From the NCBI GenBank assembly GCA_044376365.1, contig JBILLA010000012.1, forward strand, positions 1 through 26,219: 26,219 nt of DNA, in the 5' to 3' direction. Both the position numbers and the translations under genes were made by a program. Shown here piece by piece: positions 13,232 to 22,561 of the stretch. Under the pieces are notes generated by a model. It saw only the letters and a list, made by a program, of their open reading frames with translations. It ran no database searches and had not been told where the DNA came from. Position 1 is the stretch's first letter, and every line of letters begins with the position of its first letter. The DNA is from JBIKWN01 sp044376365 (GTDB taxonomy: Bacteria > Bdellovibrionota_C > UBA2361 > JBIKWN01).

Positions 13232-15646
13232 TTACTTATCAACAAAAGTTTTTAAACGCTTACTACGACTTGGATGACGAAGCTTTCGAAGAGCTTTTGC
13301 TTCGATCTGACGAATACGTTCGCGGGTTACATCAAAGTTTTGACCAACCTCCTCAAGGGTGTGATCGCTCTTTTCACCGATACCAAAACGCATACGAAGA
13401 ACTTTCTCTTCTCGTGGGGTCAGAGTCGCAAGCACTTTACGGGTCTGCTCTTGCAAGTTCATATTCACAACAGCATTAGAAGGCGACACAACGCGCTTAT
13501 CCTCAATGAAATCACCAAGGTGAGAATCGTCTTCTTCACCAATTGGAGTTTCAAGAGAGATAGGCTCTTTTGCAATCTTTTGAACTTTTCGCACTTTATC
13601 AAGTGGAATTTCCATCTTTGCTGCGATCTCTTCAGGAGTTGGCTCACGACCAAGCTCTTGGACAAGCTGACGTGAAGTCCTTACAAGCTTATTGATCGTT
13701 TCGATCATGTGCACTGGAATTCGGATAATACGTGCTTGATCGGCAATAGCACGGGTAATTGCTTGACGGATCCACCAGGTTGCATAGGTCGAGAACTTAT
13801 AACCACGCTGATATTCAAATTTATCAACGGCTTTCATCAGACCAATATTTCCCTCTTGGATCAGATCGAGGAACTGCAGGCCGCGGTTGGTATATTTTTT
13901 TGCAATAGACACAACAAGACGTAGGTTTGCTTCAACAAGCTCTCGCTTTGCTTCATATGCACGCACTTCACCATCTTTGAGGCGAAATACTGTCTGCTCG
14001 AATTCGTCTGCAGGCATCAAGGTGCGAGCTTCAAATTGCTGCATATGCTCGTAGACAAGAGCAATTTTAGCGCCGAGCTCACGACCTTCCGTTGCTTTGA
14101 GTTTGAGCTTTTTACAAACTTTTTTAAATGCAATTTGGTTGTTGGATTGAAGATCAAGCACAGAGTCGAGAAGCTCCGCACTTGAAAACCCTGTTGACTT
14201 GGATATCTCTTTAAGAGCGCGTGAATGAACCCGGAAGTCTTGATACACAGACTTAATATGATCAACCATTTTATTGAACTGCTTCTGGTTCAGATCGAGC
14301 TCTTCAATTTTATGTGCGACCTTTTCAAGGAACTTACGATACTTCTTTTCATGCTCTGAGAGAGTACGCTTGTGGTGAATTCGAGCATCGTTATACTTTG
14401 CAAAAAGGTCTACAAGATCTTTTGAAAGCTTCTTATAGGCAGGAGCTTTTTTAAGGAATTCTTTCTTCTTAGCCTCTTCTTCCTCACTGGTAGCAGCACG
14501 CTGTGCTTCTGCTTCCTCTTCGGTTGGCTCTTCTTCTTCCTTCTCCTCACCCTCTGCTTCAGGATCTACTTCTTCCTCAGCGAAAAGATCTCGGAAACGA
14601 ATCTCATCATTCTTGACCTTCTCCATAAGCTCGATAACGAATTGGAGCGTCAATGGTTGTTGCAAGGTTGAAGTTTTTACTGCTTCAAGACCAGCTTCGA
14701 TCTTTTTAGCAATTTCCACTTCACCTTCACGAGTGAGGAGGCTTACGTTACCCATTTCTCGTAGGTACATACGTACTGGGTCAGAACTTTTGCCAAGGGA
14801 AGCTGCATCGATCTCTTCAGCAACTGGCGCTGGAGAATCACTGACGTCAGATGGATCATCAAATTTATCAGCAGGACCATCGACAAGCTCAATATCTTGC
14901 TCGCCGAACATAGCCATTACATCTTCAATCTGATCTTCGGAAAGATTCTCTCCTTCAAGAGCTTCGTTGAGGTCATCAAGTGTGAGATAGCCTTTATCCT
15001 TACCAAGCTCGATAAGGCGATTGACATCTTCACCTTCATCCTCTCCTCCAGAAGCTTCAATGACATCTTCTGGCAATTCATCAAGGTCAACTTGAGGACG
15101 CTTGACGTGAATACGGGTAATTTTTTTGTTTGGATCGACGATGAAACGCTTAATCTCTTTCTTTGGCTGTGCAGCAGTTGCCGTAGCATCACCTTGATCT
15201 TGGAGCGCCTCCTGGGCTTTCTTTTCTTTGTAACGCTTTAGTCCTTCACGAATCTGATCTTTCGTGAGCACTGATCGACCTGGAACTTTTTGACTCTCTG
15301 AGTTTTGTGATTTTACAACTTCAAGCTTAGAAGCAGATTTTTTATCCGCTGTCTGTTGAATATCTTTTGATTTTAGATTCGAACCAGATTTAGCATGCGC
15401 CTTGAGAAACTCCTTGGCAGTTTGAGGGGCGTGCTTCGCATCATGACGCGATGTATCTTGTTTAGACTTTACAGATTTGAGATTTGGTTTGGCCTGAGCC
15501 TTTTGGCTAACGCCCTTAGCATGAGAGTCGCGGCTCAGCGAATCACGCTTTTTGTTCATAGCTTTCTTGAGCTGCTTAACCTTAGAAGATGCGCTCTTGA
15601 GCTTGGTAGATTTTGTTGATTTTTTCTTCAGACTTTTATCAGCCAC
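13232..15646 (-). CDS. rpoD: RNA polymerase primary sigma factor with long Lys-rich N-terminal extension
   Basis: Housekeeping sigma-70. At 804 residues it is about 190 longer than the E. coli protein. Residues 1-200 are an extension rich in Lys, Ser and Ala, becoming acidic toward its end. Region 1.1 follows (about 205-260, RLIELGKDKGYLTLDDLNEA), then region 1.2 (SDPVRMYLREMGNVSLLTRE, 288-307), an acidic and coiled non-conserved insert (about 355-545), region 2 (EANLRLVVSIAKKYTNRGLQ and KFSTYATWWIRQAITRAIAD, 572-635), region 3 (IPVHMIETINKL onward) and region 4 with the -35 helix-turn-helix (TLEEVGQNFDVTRERIRQIE, 763-782). All catalytic and promoter-contact parts look intact. The GTG at 15646 has GGAAAG about 10 bases upstream; an internal ATG at 15559 is possible but would remove only 29 residues. 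It lies after dnaG, as in the macromolecular synthesis operon. Confidence 0.97.
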   Translation of the reverse strand: MADKSLKKKSTKSTKLKSASSKVKQLKKAMNKKRDSLSRDSHAKGVSQKAQAKPNLKSVKSKQDTSRHDAKHAPQTAKEFLKAHAKSGSNLKSKDIQQTADKKSASKLEVVKSQNSESQKVPGRSVLTKDQIREGLKRYKEKKAQEALQDQGDATATAAQPKKEIKRFIVDPNKKITRIHVKRPQVDLDELPEDVIEASGGEDEGEDVNRLIELGKDKGYLTLDDLNEALEGENLSEDQIEDVMAMFGEQDIELVDGPADKFDDPSDVSDSPAPVAEEIDAASLGKSSDPVRMYLREMGNVSLLTREGEVEIAKKIEAGLEAVKTSTLQQPLTLQFVIELMEKVKNDEIRFRDLFAEEEVDPEAEGEEKEEEEPTEEEAEAQRAATSEEEEAKKKEFLKKAPAYKKLSKDLVDLFAKYNDARIHHKRTLSEHEKKYRKFLEKVAHKIEELDLNQKQFNKMVDHIKSVYQDFRVHSRALKEISKSTGFSSAELLDSVLDLQSNNQIAFKKVCKKLKLKATEGRELGAKIALVYEHMQQFEARTLMPADEFEQTVFRLKDGEVRAYEAKRELVEANLRLVVSIAKKYTNRGLQFLDLIQEGNIGLMKAVDKFEYQRGYKFSTYATWWIRQAITRAIADQARIIRIPVHMIETINKLVRTSRQLVQELGREPTPEEIAAKMEIPLDKVRKVQKIAKEPISLETPIGEEDDSHLGDFIEDKRVVSPSNAVVNMNLQEQTRKVLATLTPREEKVLRMRFGIGEKSDHTLEEVGQNFDVTRERIRQIEAKALRKLRHPSRSKRLKTFVDK

Positions 15647-15716
15647 GGGTACTATCTTTCCTAGTTTATCTAATTTTATGAGTGAAATTGTTTTGTGAGT
15701 CTACTGTTACTGTTTC

Positions 15717-15740
15717 TATGCTTGTAATGGTTTATGCTTG
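15717..15740. repeat. 8-bp direct repeat in the rpoD leader
   Basis: TATGCTTG occurs at 15717-15724 and 15733-15740, a 16-bp period, in the 177-bp non-coding stretch upstream of rpoD. Read on the rpoD strand it is CAAGCATA twice. It may be a paired binding site or chance. Confidence 0.3.
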
Positions 15741-15773
15741 CTTTTTCTGATCTAGATTTGATTGAATGAATTT

Positions 15774-15802
15774 GGTTACCTGGAAGATCCCTTACCAGAA
15801 CC
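15774..15802 (-). promoter_or_regulatory. hairpin in the rpoD leader
   Basis: GGTT(AC)CTGG (15774-15783) and CCAGAACC (15795-15802) form an 8-bp stem with a two-base bulge and an 11-base loop. It lies just downstream of the candidate rpoD promoter and about 130 bp before the rpoD start. No T-run follows on the rpoD strand, so it is not an ordinary terminator for dnaG. A processing site or leader structure is possible. Confidence 0.4.
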
Positions 15803-15815
15803 GTAAAAACTTAAT

Positions 15816-15844
15816 ATTATTACTTAATTAGTTGACTTACGCAA
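15816..15844 (-). promoter_or_regulatory. candidate internal promoter for rpoD
   Basis: On the minus strand TTGCGT (15844-15839), 17 bases, AATAAT (15821-15816) resembles a sigma-70 promoter: three of six bases at -35 and five of six at -10. It overlaps the dnaG stop and would give a leader of about 160 nt. This is the only gap above 20 bp in the 17-kb run, which supports a separate promoter. Confidence 0.35.
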
Positions 15845-17674
15845 CGTATCCTCAAGCTTTCGCAGCATAACAACCTGCTGGAGAACCTGAGCTTTTTCAA
15901 GGGGATCCGTGCATATGCGCGCTTTTTCTGACAAATCATCTATCTGGCGTCGCCGCGAAAGAGCCTGAATCCTTGATTTCACATCACGGAAGGTTTGTTC
16001 GAGCTTCTCGGGATGCTCCTGCGCAAGATGGTAAGCGTGCTTCCACAGCTCGAGCCAACTAGCCCCATAGCTTGTCAATAAAAGCCTCACATGCTCTTTC
16101 TTGTCACCATCTGAACCTGCAAGCTGCATCACTTCGGCAAGCTCCTGGATGAACTCCTGGACTGATGGCTGCAATGACTCAAAGACTTCAAAATCCTTCA
16201 AGATACGGGGGACGAAATCCTCTTTTTTACCCATGGCAAGCTTGAGCATTTCTCGCTCATGTGGAGAAAGCTCTGCAATGGGAGGAATGGCCATTGGGCT
16301 TGATTGCAAAGCAGCTCCTTCGCTGGATTCGTCTCGCTGCTCTGTCTGCAGAACAGGCCTACTCACACCTTTCGAACTACTCTTTAACAACGACTCATCG
16401 ACTCCAAGTCGGAAAGCAGCACGTTTCACGAGATCCATACGAGCAGTCTTTTGAGCAACAGTTGCAATGACCTCTGCAACTTCTTGCGCAATAGTATTGA
16501 GCCCTTGCGAACCAAGCGACGCAACTGAAGATACTTTTTGTAATGAAAGTAAGTAGTCGATATATGCATCGACAAGGTGCATGCGGGGAAATCCATCAAG
16601 CACAGTAGAGGTCTGACTGCCAGCAGCTCGCGCAATACTATCTGGGTCCTCTTTTGGTGGCAGATAGACTGCCCATACATCTATAGGCGCACTGGCAAAT
16701 GTCTTAAAGCTCTTTCCTGCCGCTGTACGACCAGCAACATCACCGTCAAAGAGCATGACGACCCGTTTTGCAACACGTGATAATTTTTTTACATGTTGTG
16801 GTGTGAGCGCTGTGCCACATGTTGCAACGACATTGTGCACACCGCCTTGATGTAAACCAATGACATCAAGGTATCCCTCAACGACAAACACCTCTCCTTT
16901 TTGTCGGATTGCATCAAGTGCTTGGGGAAGTCCATACAGAATCTCTGATTTTTGATAGATATCAGATTCAGGGCTATTTAAGTATTTTGGGGGCTTTTCA
17001 CCTTCTTTAAACAATGCAGGAATAATTCGCCCACCAAACCCAGCAATTTTTTTCTGATCAACAAAGATCGGGAAGGTTAATCGACCTCGCAGTGCATCAT
17101 AGAGATGCCCTCTATCATTTCGCTTAATAAGACCAGATCGAATCATGATCTCCTGCGGGACTTTTCGTGATTCAAAAAATTTTAGAAGCTCATTTCCAAA
17201 TGGAGCATACCCAATACCAAACACGTCAAACGATTCCTTCACAAGCATTCGTTCTCGAGCATACGACACAACATCAGGAACACGTTTCTTAAGCTCAGTA
17301 ATGAAAAATTGTTGCGCGAGGTTATTTAGATCATAGAGCTTTGGACGCAGATCACTTTGCTCTTTAGGCTTATACTTACCGCCGATACGCTTAATGGGAA
17401 TATTGAATTTCTCTGCAAGGTATTCGACTGCTTCAGGAAAGGTTAACCCCTTGGTCTCCATGACAAACGATATAGTGTTTCCTGATTTTCCACAGCCAAA
17501 GCAGTGAAAATAATGTTCATCATCACGAACATGAAACGATGGAGATTTTTCACCGTGAAAAGGACAAAGACCCACAAAGCGCCCGCCGGTTCGCTTTAAA
17601 GGAACAAGCTCCTGCACCACATCAAGGAGGCTTGCTTGCCGTTTGACTGCCTCAATGGTTTCAGGGCTTATCAT
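15824..17674 (-). CDS. dnaG: DNA primase
   Basis: Makes RNA primers for replication at the fork. 616 residues. The N-terminal zinc-binding domain has Cys37, His40, Cys58 and Cys61 (LCPFHGEKSPSF, then YFHCFGCGKSGN). The RNA polymerase core follows with FPIFVDQKKIAGFGGR and the Toprim domain: Glu266 in VFVVEGYLD and the DGD motif (Asp310, Asp312) in VVMLFDGDVAGR. The C-terminal 180 residues are more variable and helical, as expected for the DnaB helicase-binding domain. Its ATG follows the greA stop with no gap (TAAATG), so the two are probably translationally coupled. It precedes rpoD, as in the macromolecular synthesis operon of other bacteria, but greA takes the place of rpsU. Confidence 0.97.
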   Translation of the reverse strand: MISPETIEAVKRQASLLDVVQELVPLKRTGGRFVGLCPFHGEKSPSFHVRDDEHYFHCFGCGKSGNTISFVMETKGLTFPEAVEYLAEKFNIPIKRIGGKYKPKEQSDLRPKLYDLNNLAQQFFITELKKRVPDVVSYARERMLVKESFDVFGIGYAPFGNELLKFFESRKVPQEIMIRSGLIKRNDRGHLYDALRGRLTFPIFVDQKKIAGFGGRIIPALFKEGEKPPKYLNSPESDIYQKSEILYGLPQALDAIRQKGEVFVVEGYLDVIGLHQGGVHNVVATCGTALTPQHVKKLSRVAKRVVMLFDGDVAGRTAAGKSFKTFASAPIDVWAVYLPPKEDPDSIARAAGSQTSTVLDGFPRMHLVDAYIDYLLSLQKVSSVASLGSQGLNTIAQEVAEVIATVAQKTARMDLVKRAAFRLGVDESLLKSSSKGVSRPVLQTEQRDESSEGAALQSSPMAIPPIAELSPHEREMLKLAMGKKEDFVPRILKDFEVFESLQPSVQEFIQELAEVMQLAGSDGDKKEHVRLLLTSYGASWLELWKHAYHLAQEHPEKLEQTFRDVKSRIQALSRRRQIDDLSEKARICTDPLEKAQVLQQVVMLRKLEDTLRKSTN

Positions 17675-18181
17675 TTATTCAGCAGCCTGTTCGCTCTCTG
17701 TGTCATCTTGATAATCAACGGTGACTTCGAGGATTTCATACTCCCGCTCACCACCGGGAACTTTTGCTTTCACGACATCACCAACTTCTTTACCAATCAG
17801 GCTCCTTCCGAGCGGTGATTCGCACGATATCCAATTTTTATCGATATTCGATTCATCGGCACCAACAAGTGAAAAAACTCTCTCTTCATCAGAATCAAGG
17901 TCAAGCACTCGTGTGGTTGTTCCAAAAACAACACGTGAAGACGCAGGTATTTTCCGAGGGTCAATAATTTCAGCGAATGAAAGCTTTGCTTCGATATCAC
18001 GAATCTTTGCTTCAACCATCCCCGACTTTTCTTTCGCTGCATCATAGTCACCGTTCTCAGACAGATCACCATGGCCACGAGCAATTTCAATAGCGCGAGC
18101 TATTTCTGGTCGTTGACTCTTGAGAGCGTGCAGCTCACGCCGCAGTGCGTTGTACCCCCGTGGGGTTATTGGACGTTTCAT
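17675..18181 (-). CDS. greA: transcription elongation factor GreA
   Basis: Stimulates transcript cleavage by backtracked RNA polymerase. 168 residues. The N-terminal coiled coil carries the tip acidic motif GDLSENGDYDAAKE with Asp39 and Glu42, matching the catalytic Asp41 and Glu44 of E. coli GreA. The C-terminal FKBP-like domain includes SPLGRSLIGKEVGDVVKAKV and GEREYEILEV. The ATG at 18181 has AGGA 8 bases upstream and gives the expected family start, although it lies inside carB: the first 47 bases overlap the carB 3' end in another frame. The protein ends in an acidic tail (DDTESEQAAE). It directly abuts dnaG. Confidence 0.95.
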   Translation of the reverse strand: MKRPITPRGYNALRRELHALKSQRPEIARAIEIARGHGDLSENGDYDAAKEKSGMVEAKIRDIEAKLSFAEIIDPRKIPASSRVVFGTTTRVLDLDSDEERVFSLVGADESNIDKNWISCESPLGRSLIGKEVGDVVKAKVPGGEREYEILEVTVDYQDDTESEQAAE

Positions 18182-21100
18182 AAAAGTAATCCTGCAGTGC
18201 CTTTACCGAAAGAACTTCCCCCCTTTTTAGCATCTCAATGGCACTAACTCCAGCGGAAGCCTGAGAAAGGGTGGTAAAAGTGGGAATATTCATCTCATTT
18301 GCCATCAATCGGATAGATTTTGAGTCCATAAAGGGCCCAGAACCTTCTGGCGTATTGACGACAAGCTGAATAGCGCCCCCCTGAATCATATCAACAATGT
18401 GCGGAGACCCCTCACGAACTTTATTGACAATCTCAACTGGAAGTTGCGCATCCTGAAGCACTTTTCCGGTACCTCTTGTCGCACAGATTGCAAAACCAAG
18501 CCGGAGGAATGACTGTGCAACAGCGACAAGGTCTTTTTTATCAAAATCCATAACAGACAGGAACACCTTCCCACCAGTTGGTAGTTTTTGATTCGACGCA
18601 ATAAGAGCTTTTGCAAAGCCACCAGCAAATGAATCATGCAGCCCCATTACTTCACCAGTCGATTTCATCTCTGGGCCAAGGATAGGATCGACTCCGTGGA
18701 ATTTACTAAAAGGAAACACGCAAGCTTTAATTGCAAAGTAATCAGTCGGAGCGGTTTCAACAGCACCAACTTCCGCAAGTGTTTTTCCAAGCATCACTTT
18801 TGTTGCACGCTTCACCCATGGCACGCCCGTTGCTTTTGAAACAAAGGGCACTGTTCGGCTTGCACGTGGATTTGCTTCAATAATGAAGATCTCATTGTTT
18901 TGCGTCACTGCAAACTGAACGTTGAGTAACCCAACAACTCGAAGCTCTTGAGCAAGCAACCTAGCCTGACGCTTTAATTCGCATACGACTTCAGCTGAAA
19001 GTGTTGGAGGCGGCAAGCAGCAAGAGCTATCTCCTGAGTGAATACCAGCACGTTCAATGTGCTCCATCACACCACAGATAACAGCATCGGTGCCATCAGC
19101 AAGAGCGTCAACATCAACTTCAATAGCATCCTGAAGGAATGCATCAAGAAGCACTGGCCGTTCATGGCTTACTTGTATGCTCTCACTCATATACTGCTCA
19201 AGCTCTGCTATGCTGTGGAGGATTCTCATTGAACGACCACCAAGAACAAACGATGGACGAATCATCAGTGGGAAGCCAATTGCTTCAGCACGCTCAATTG
19301 CTTCTTCAAGCGAAGTTGCAGTGCCGCCACGTGGCTGCTTTAACCCAACTTTATCAATCAGTGCATTAAACAATTTTCTATCTTCTGCAGCATCAATTGA
19401 ATCAACTGATGTACCAAGAATCTTTACTCCCGCTTCATGAAGGCGACGTGCAAGTTTGAGTGGCGTTTGACCTCCAAACTGCAAGATAACGCCTTTGGGC
19501 TTTTCACGATCAATAATCGACATGACATGCTCAAAGGTAAGAGGCTCAAAGTAGAGTCGATCACTGATATCATAGTCAGTTGAAACCGTTTCTGGGTTAC
19601 AATTGATCATGATTGCTTCAAGCTGTTCCTCTTTAATCGCAAAGACGCCATGCACACAGCAGTAATCGAACTCGATGCCCTGACCAATACGGTTTGGTCC
19701 CGACCCAAGGATGATGACTTTCTCTCGTTTCGAAGGAGGCATCTCATCACCGTGGTCATAGCATGAATATAGATATGGTGTTTCAGCATGAAACTCTGCA
19801 GCGCAGGTATCAACAGCTTTAAAATTAGGAAGAACACCATGCTTGAGGCGAAGTGCGCGCACCTCATGCTCTGGAACTTTATACAGATCGGCAAGTCGTT
19901 TATCCGTAAATCCTTCACGCTTCAACGCACGAAGTTCTTCTGCTGCAAGATTCTGGAATTTATTCTTTTTGAGTAATTCTTCAGTGTCAATGACAGCACG
20001 GAACTCTTCGAGGAACCACGTATCAATACGCGTTGCATCGAATAGCTCTTCCACGGTTGCTCCTAAGCGAAGCGCTTCAGCAACATACCAGATACGATGT
20101 GCAGTCGGTTTTGCAGCAAGAGCAATGACTTCCGCTTTCGATTTACCGCTGACAAGCTTAGAGCGATCAAATCCAGCCGTATCCATTTCCATTGATGTGA
20201 GAGCCTTTTGGAATGCTTCGCTAAAGTTACGACCAAATGAAAGCACTTCACCAACCGACTTCATCTGAGTACCAAGCGATGGATCAGCCAGTGGGAATTT
20301 TTCGAAATTAAATCGAGGTATTTTCACAACGACATAGTCGATACTTGGCTCAAAGCACGCAGGGGTAAGCTTGGTAATATCATTCGGAATCTCATCCAAT
20401 GTGTAGCCAATTGCAAGTTTTGCCGCGATTTTTGCAATAGGAAATCCAGTTGCTTTTGAAGCGAGTGCAGAGCTTCGAGATACTCGTGGATTCATCTCGA
20501 TAACGACGATGCGTCCATTGTTTGGATTGATGGCAAATTGCACATTCGAACCACCAGTATCAACACCAATGCGACGTATTACTTTGATCGATGCATCACG
20601 AAGCAGTTGATACTCTTTATCAGTAAGGGTCTGAATTGGGGCGACTGTTATTGAGTCTCCTGTATGCACGCCCATTGGATCGATATTTTCGATACCACAT
20701 ATGATAACGACGTTATCTTTAAGGTCGCGCATTACTTCAAGCTCCATCTCTTTCCAGCCAATGAGCGACTCTTCTAAGAGCACTTCACCATTTGGGCTTA
20801 ATACAAGAGCACGAGAGACAAGAGTTTTGAGTTCATCAATATTATTCGCGATACCACCTCCAGTACCACCAAGTGTTCTTGAAGGACGAAGAATAATTGG
20901 GAAGCCAATCTTTTTCGAAATTGATTCAACTTCTGATACAGCAGTGCACAACTCAGACTTTGCACTCTCAAGACCGATCTCATCCATAGCACGACGAAAG
21001 AGCTCTCTGTCTTCTGCAGTTTTAATAGCATCAACTTTCGCACCGATGAGCTCTACATTGTATTTTTTCAAGATACCCATCTCGTCAAGGGCAAGAGCAG

Positions 21101-21392
21101 TGTTGAGCGCAGTTTGACCACCCATCGTTGGAAGGATTGCATCAGGGCGTTCAATTTTTATGACTTCTTCAACGAATTCAGGAGTAATAGGCTCAATATA
21201 GGTTCGGTGGGCAAACTCAGGATCCGTCATAATAGTCGCAGGATTTGAGTTTATAAGAATGACACGGTACCCCTCTTCTTTGAGCGCTTTAATAGCTTGC
21301 GTACCCGAGTAATCGAATTCGCATGCTTGCCCAATCACAATAGGGCCCGAACCAATAAGAAGGATTGTTTTTATATCAGTACGTTTTGGCAT
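18135..21392 (-). CDS. carB: carbamoyl-phosphate synthase large subunit
   Basis: Builds carbamoyl phosphate from bicarbonate, ammonia (delivered by CarA) and two ATP, for pyrimidine and arginine synthesis. 1085 residues, normal length. Two homologous ATP-grasp halves are visible: the first begins GSGPIVIGQACEFDYSGTQA and carries GGQTALN and EMNPRVSRSSALASKATG; the second begins near residue 569 with GSGPNRIGQGIEFDYC and carries GGQTPLKLA and EANPRASRTVPFVSKATG. The last 140 or so residues form the methylglyoxal-synthase-like allosteric domain (SVMDFDKKDLVAVAQSFLRL, ATRGTGKVLQ, VVNTPEG), the region where UMP and ornithine act in enteric CarB. The start lies 6 bp after the carA stop, with GGAG about 12 bases upstream. 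The final 15 codons overlap greA; the tail NNPTGVQRTAA looks shaped by that overlap. Confidence 0.98.
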   Translation of the reverse strand: MPKRTDIKTILLIGSGPIVIGQACEFDYSGTQAIKALKEEGYRVILINSNPATIMTDPEFAHRTYIEPITPEFVEEVIKIERPDAILPTMGGQTALNTALALDEMGILKKYNVELIGAKVDAIKTAEDRELFRRAMDEIGLESAKSELCTAVSEVESISKKIGFPIILRPSRTLGGTGGGIANNIDELKTLVSRALVLSPNGEVLLEESLIGWKEMELEVMRDLKDNVVIICGIENIDPMGVHTGDSITVAPIQTLTDKEYQLLRDASIKVIRRIGVDTGGSNVQFAINPNNGRIVVIEMNPRVSRSSALASKATGFPIAKIAAKLAIGYTLDEIPNDITKLTPACFEPSIDYVVVKIPRFNFEKFPLADPSLGTQMKSVGEVLSFGRNFSEAFQKALTSMEMDTAGFDRSKLVSGKSKAEVIALAAKPTAHRIWYVAEALRLGATVEELFDATRIDTWFLEEFRAVIDTEELLKKNKFQNLAAEELRALKREGFTDKRLADLYKVPEHEVRALRLKHGVLPNFKAVDTCAAEFHAETPYLYSCYDHGDEMPPSKREKVIILGSGPNRIGQGIEFDYCCVHGVFAIKEEQLEAIMINCNPETVSTDYDISDRLYFEPLTFEHVMSIIDREKPKGVILQFGGQTPLKLARRLHEAGVKILGTSVDSIDAAEDRKLFNALIDKVGLKQPRGGTATSLEEAIERAEAIGFPLMIRPSFVLGGRSMRILHSIAELEQYMSESIQVSHERPVLLDAFLQDAIEVDVDALADGTDAVICGVMEHIERAGIHSGDSSCCLPPPTLSAEVVCELKRQARLLAQELRVVGLLNVQFAVTQNNEIFIIEANPRASRTVPFVSKATGVPWVKRATKVMLGKTLAEVGAVETAPTDYFAIKACVFPFSKFHGVDPILGPEMKSTGEVMGLHDSFAGGFAKALIASNQKLPTGGKVFLSVMDFDKKDLVAVAQSFLRLGFAICATRGTGKVLQDAQLPVEIVNKVREGSPHIVDMIQGGAIQLVVNTPEGSGPFMDSKSIRLMANEMNIPTFTTLSQASAGVSAIEMLKRGEVLSVKALQDYFYETSNNPTGVQRTAA

Positions 21393-21398
21393 GGTACA

Positions 21399-22556
21399 TT
21401 AAGCTCCTACAACAAGATCTCTAAAACGGTTAAAATGATGCTGCGCATCGTGTGGTCCAGGTGAAGATTCGGGGTGATATTGAATTGAAAAAGCTTTTTT
21501 CTCTTCAAGATCAAGTCCCTCAATGGTGTTATCATTGAGGTTGATAAATCGCGGATACACCCAATCTGGTAAAGATTTTGGATCAACAGCGAACCCATGA
21601 TTCTGTACAGTGATTTCAATTTTTCCAGTTTTCAGATCTTTGACTGGATGATTTCCACCACGGTGGCCGAATTTAAGTTTATAGGTTGAACCACCAACTG
21701 CTTGCGACAGTATTTGATGCCCAAGACATATACCAAATATTGGTACCACGCCGATAAACGCTCGTACCGTCTCAACAATACTTCCAAGCGTTGCGGGGTC
21801 GCCTGGACCATTTGAGAGGAACAACCCATCAGGTTTTAGTGCTTGAATCTCTGCAGCAGTTGAAAATGCTGGAAGCACCGTCACGCGCATTCCAGAGCCA
21901 CGGAGCAAACGCAAGATATTCCACTTAATACCGCAATCAAGTGCGACAACATGGGGAAGCTTTGTTTCGGCAGCAACATCAGTTTTAAGCGCACCAACAC
22001 CAAGGTGCCACGGAAGCTCATGCCATGTGTACGGAGCATGACAGCTTACCTGCGAGACATAATCTTTACCAAGCATCGAACCATTCTTGCGAGCAACATC
22101 TACAAGGGTATCAACAGCAATGTTTTCTCCTGCCGCCATTGCTCCCATTTGAGAACCATTTGTACGAAGGTGCGTTACGAGTTCACGGGTATCAATACCG
22201 AAGAGCCCCATTTTGTTGTGCATTCGTAAATGCTCATCTAGGGTTCGCTCAGAGCGAAAGTTTGAAGCGACCTTTGAAAGGTCACGAATAACAAGCCCTT
22301 CAATAAAAAGCTTAGAACCTTCTTCGTCCTCATTATTAGCACCAACATTTCCAATGTGTGGATAGGTGAAGGTCATAATCTGACCAGCATAACTTGGGTC
22401 AGATAAGATTTCCTGATACCCATACATGGATGTGTTAAATACAACTTCACCGACACAGGGAGCCTCTGTCGTTGCGTGAGCACCGAAGGCATAACCCCGA
22501 AAGAGAGTGCCGTCACTAAGTGCGAGTACTGCGGGTGTTTTCTTTTGTGTTGGCAT
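21399..22556 (-). CDS. carA: carbamoyl-phosphate synthase small (glutaminase) subunit
   Basis: Hydrolyses glutamine and channels ammonia to CarB. 385 residues. The N-terminal CarA-specific domain shows GEVVFNTSMYGYQEILSDPS and PHIGNVGANNEDEE; the class I glutamine amidotransferase domain follows, with SNGPGDP (248-254), nucleophile Cys277 in FGICLGHQ, GHRGGNHPV, and His361/Glu363 in QYHPESSPGP. The triad is complete. The start lies 5 bp after the pyrC stop. With carB next to it, this is a complete synthase. Whether it serves only pyrimidines or also arginine is not shown here. Confidence 0.98.
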   Translation of the reverse strand: MPTQKKTPAVLALSDGTLFRGYAFGAHATTEAPCVGEVVFNTSMYGYQEILSDPSYAGQIMTFTYPHIGNVGANNEDEEGSKLFIEGLVIRDLSKVASNFRSERTLDEHLRMHNKMGLFGIDTRELVTHLRTNGSQMGAMAAGENIAVDTLVDVARKNGSMLGKDYVSQVSCHAPYTWHELPWHLGVGALKTDVAAETKLPHVVALDCGIKWNILRLLRGSGMRVTVLPAFSTAAEIQALKPDGLFLSNGPGDPATLGSIVETVRAFIGVVPIFGICLGHQILSQAVGGSTYKLKFGHRGGNHPVKDLKTGKIEITVQNHGFAVDPKSLPDWVYPRFINLNDNTIEGLDLEEKKAFSIQYHPESSPGPHDAQHHFNRFRDLVVGA

Positions 22557-22561
22557 AGAGC

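Noticed and set aside
13274..13675. 133-codon plus-strand open frame
   Set aside because: Antisense to the highly conserved C-terminal part of rpoD; composition follows from that gene.
19843..20268. 141-codon plus-strand open frame
   Set aside because: Antisense shadow within carB.
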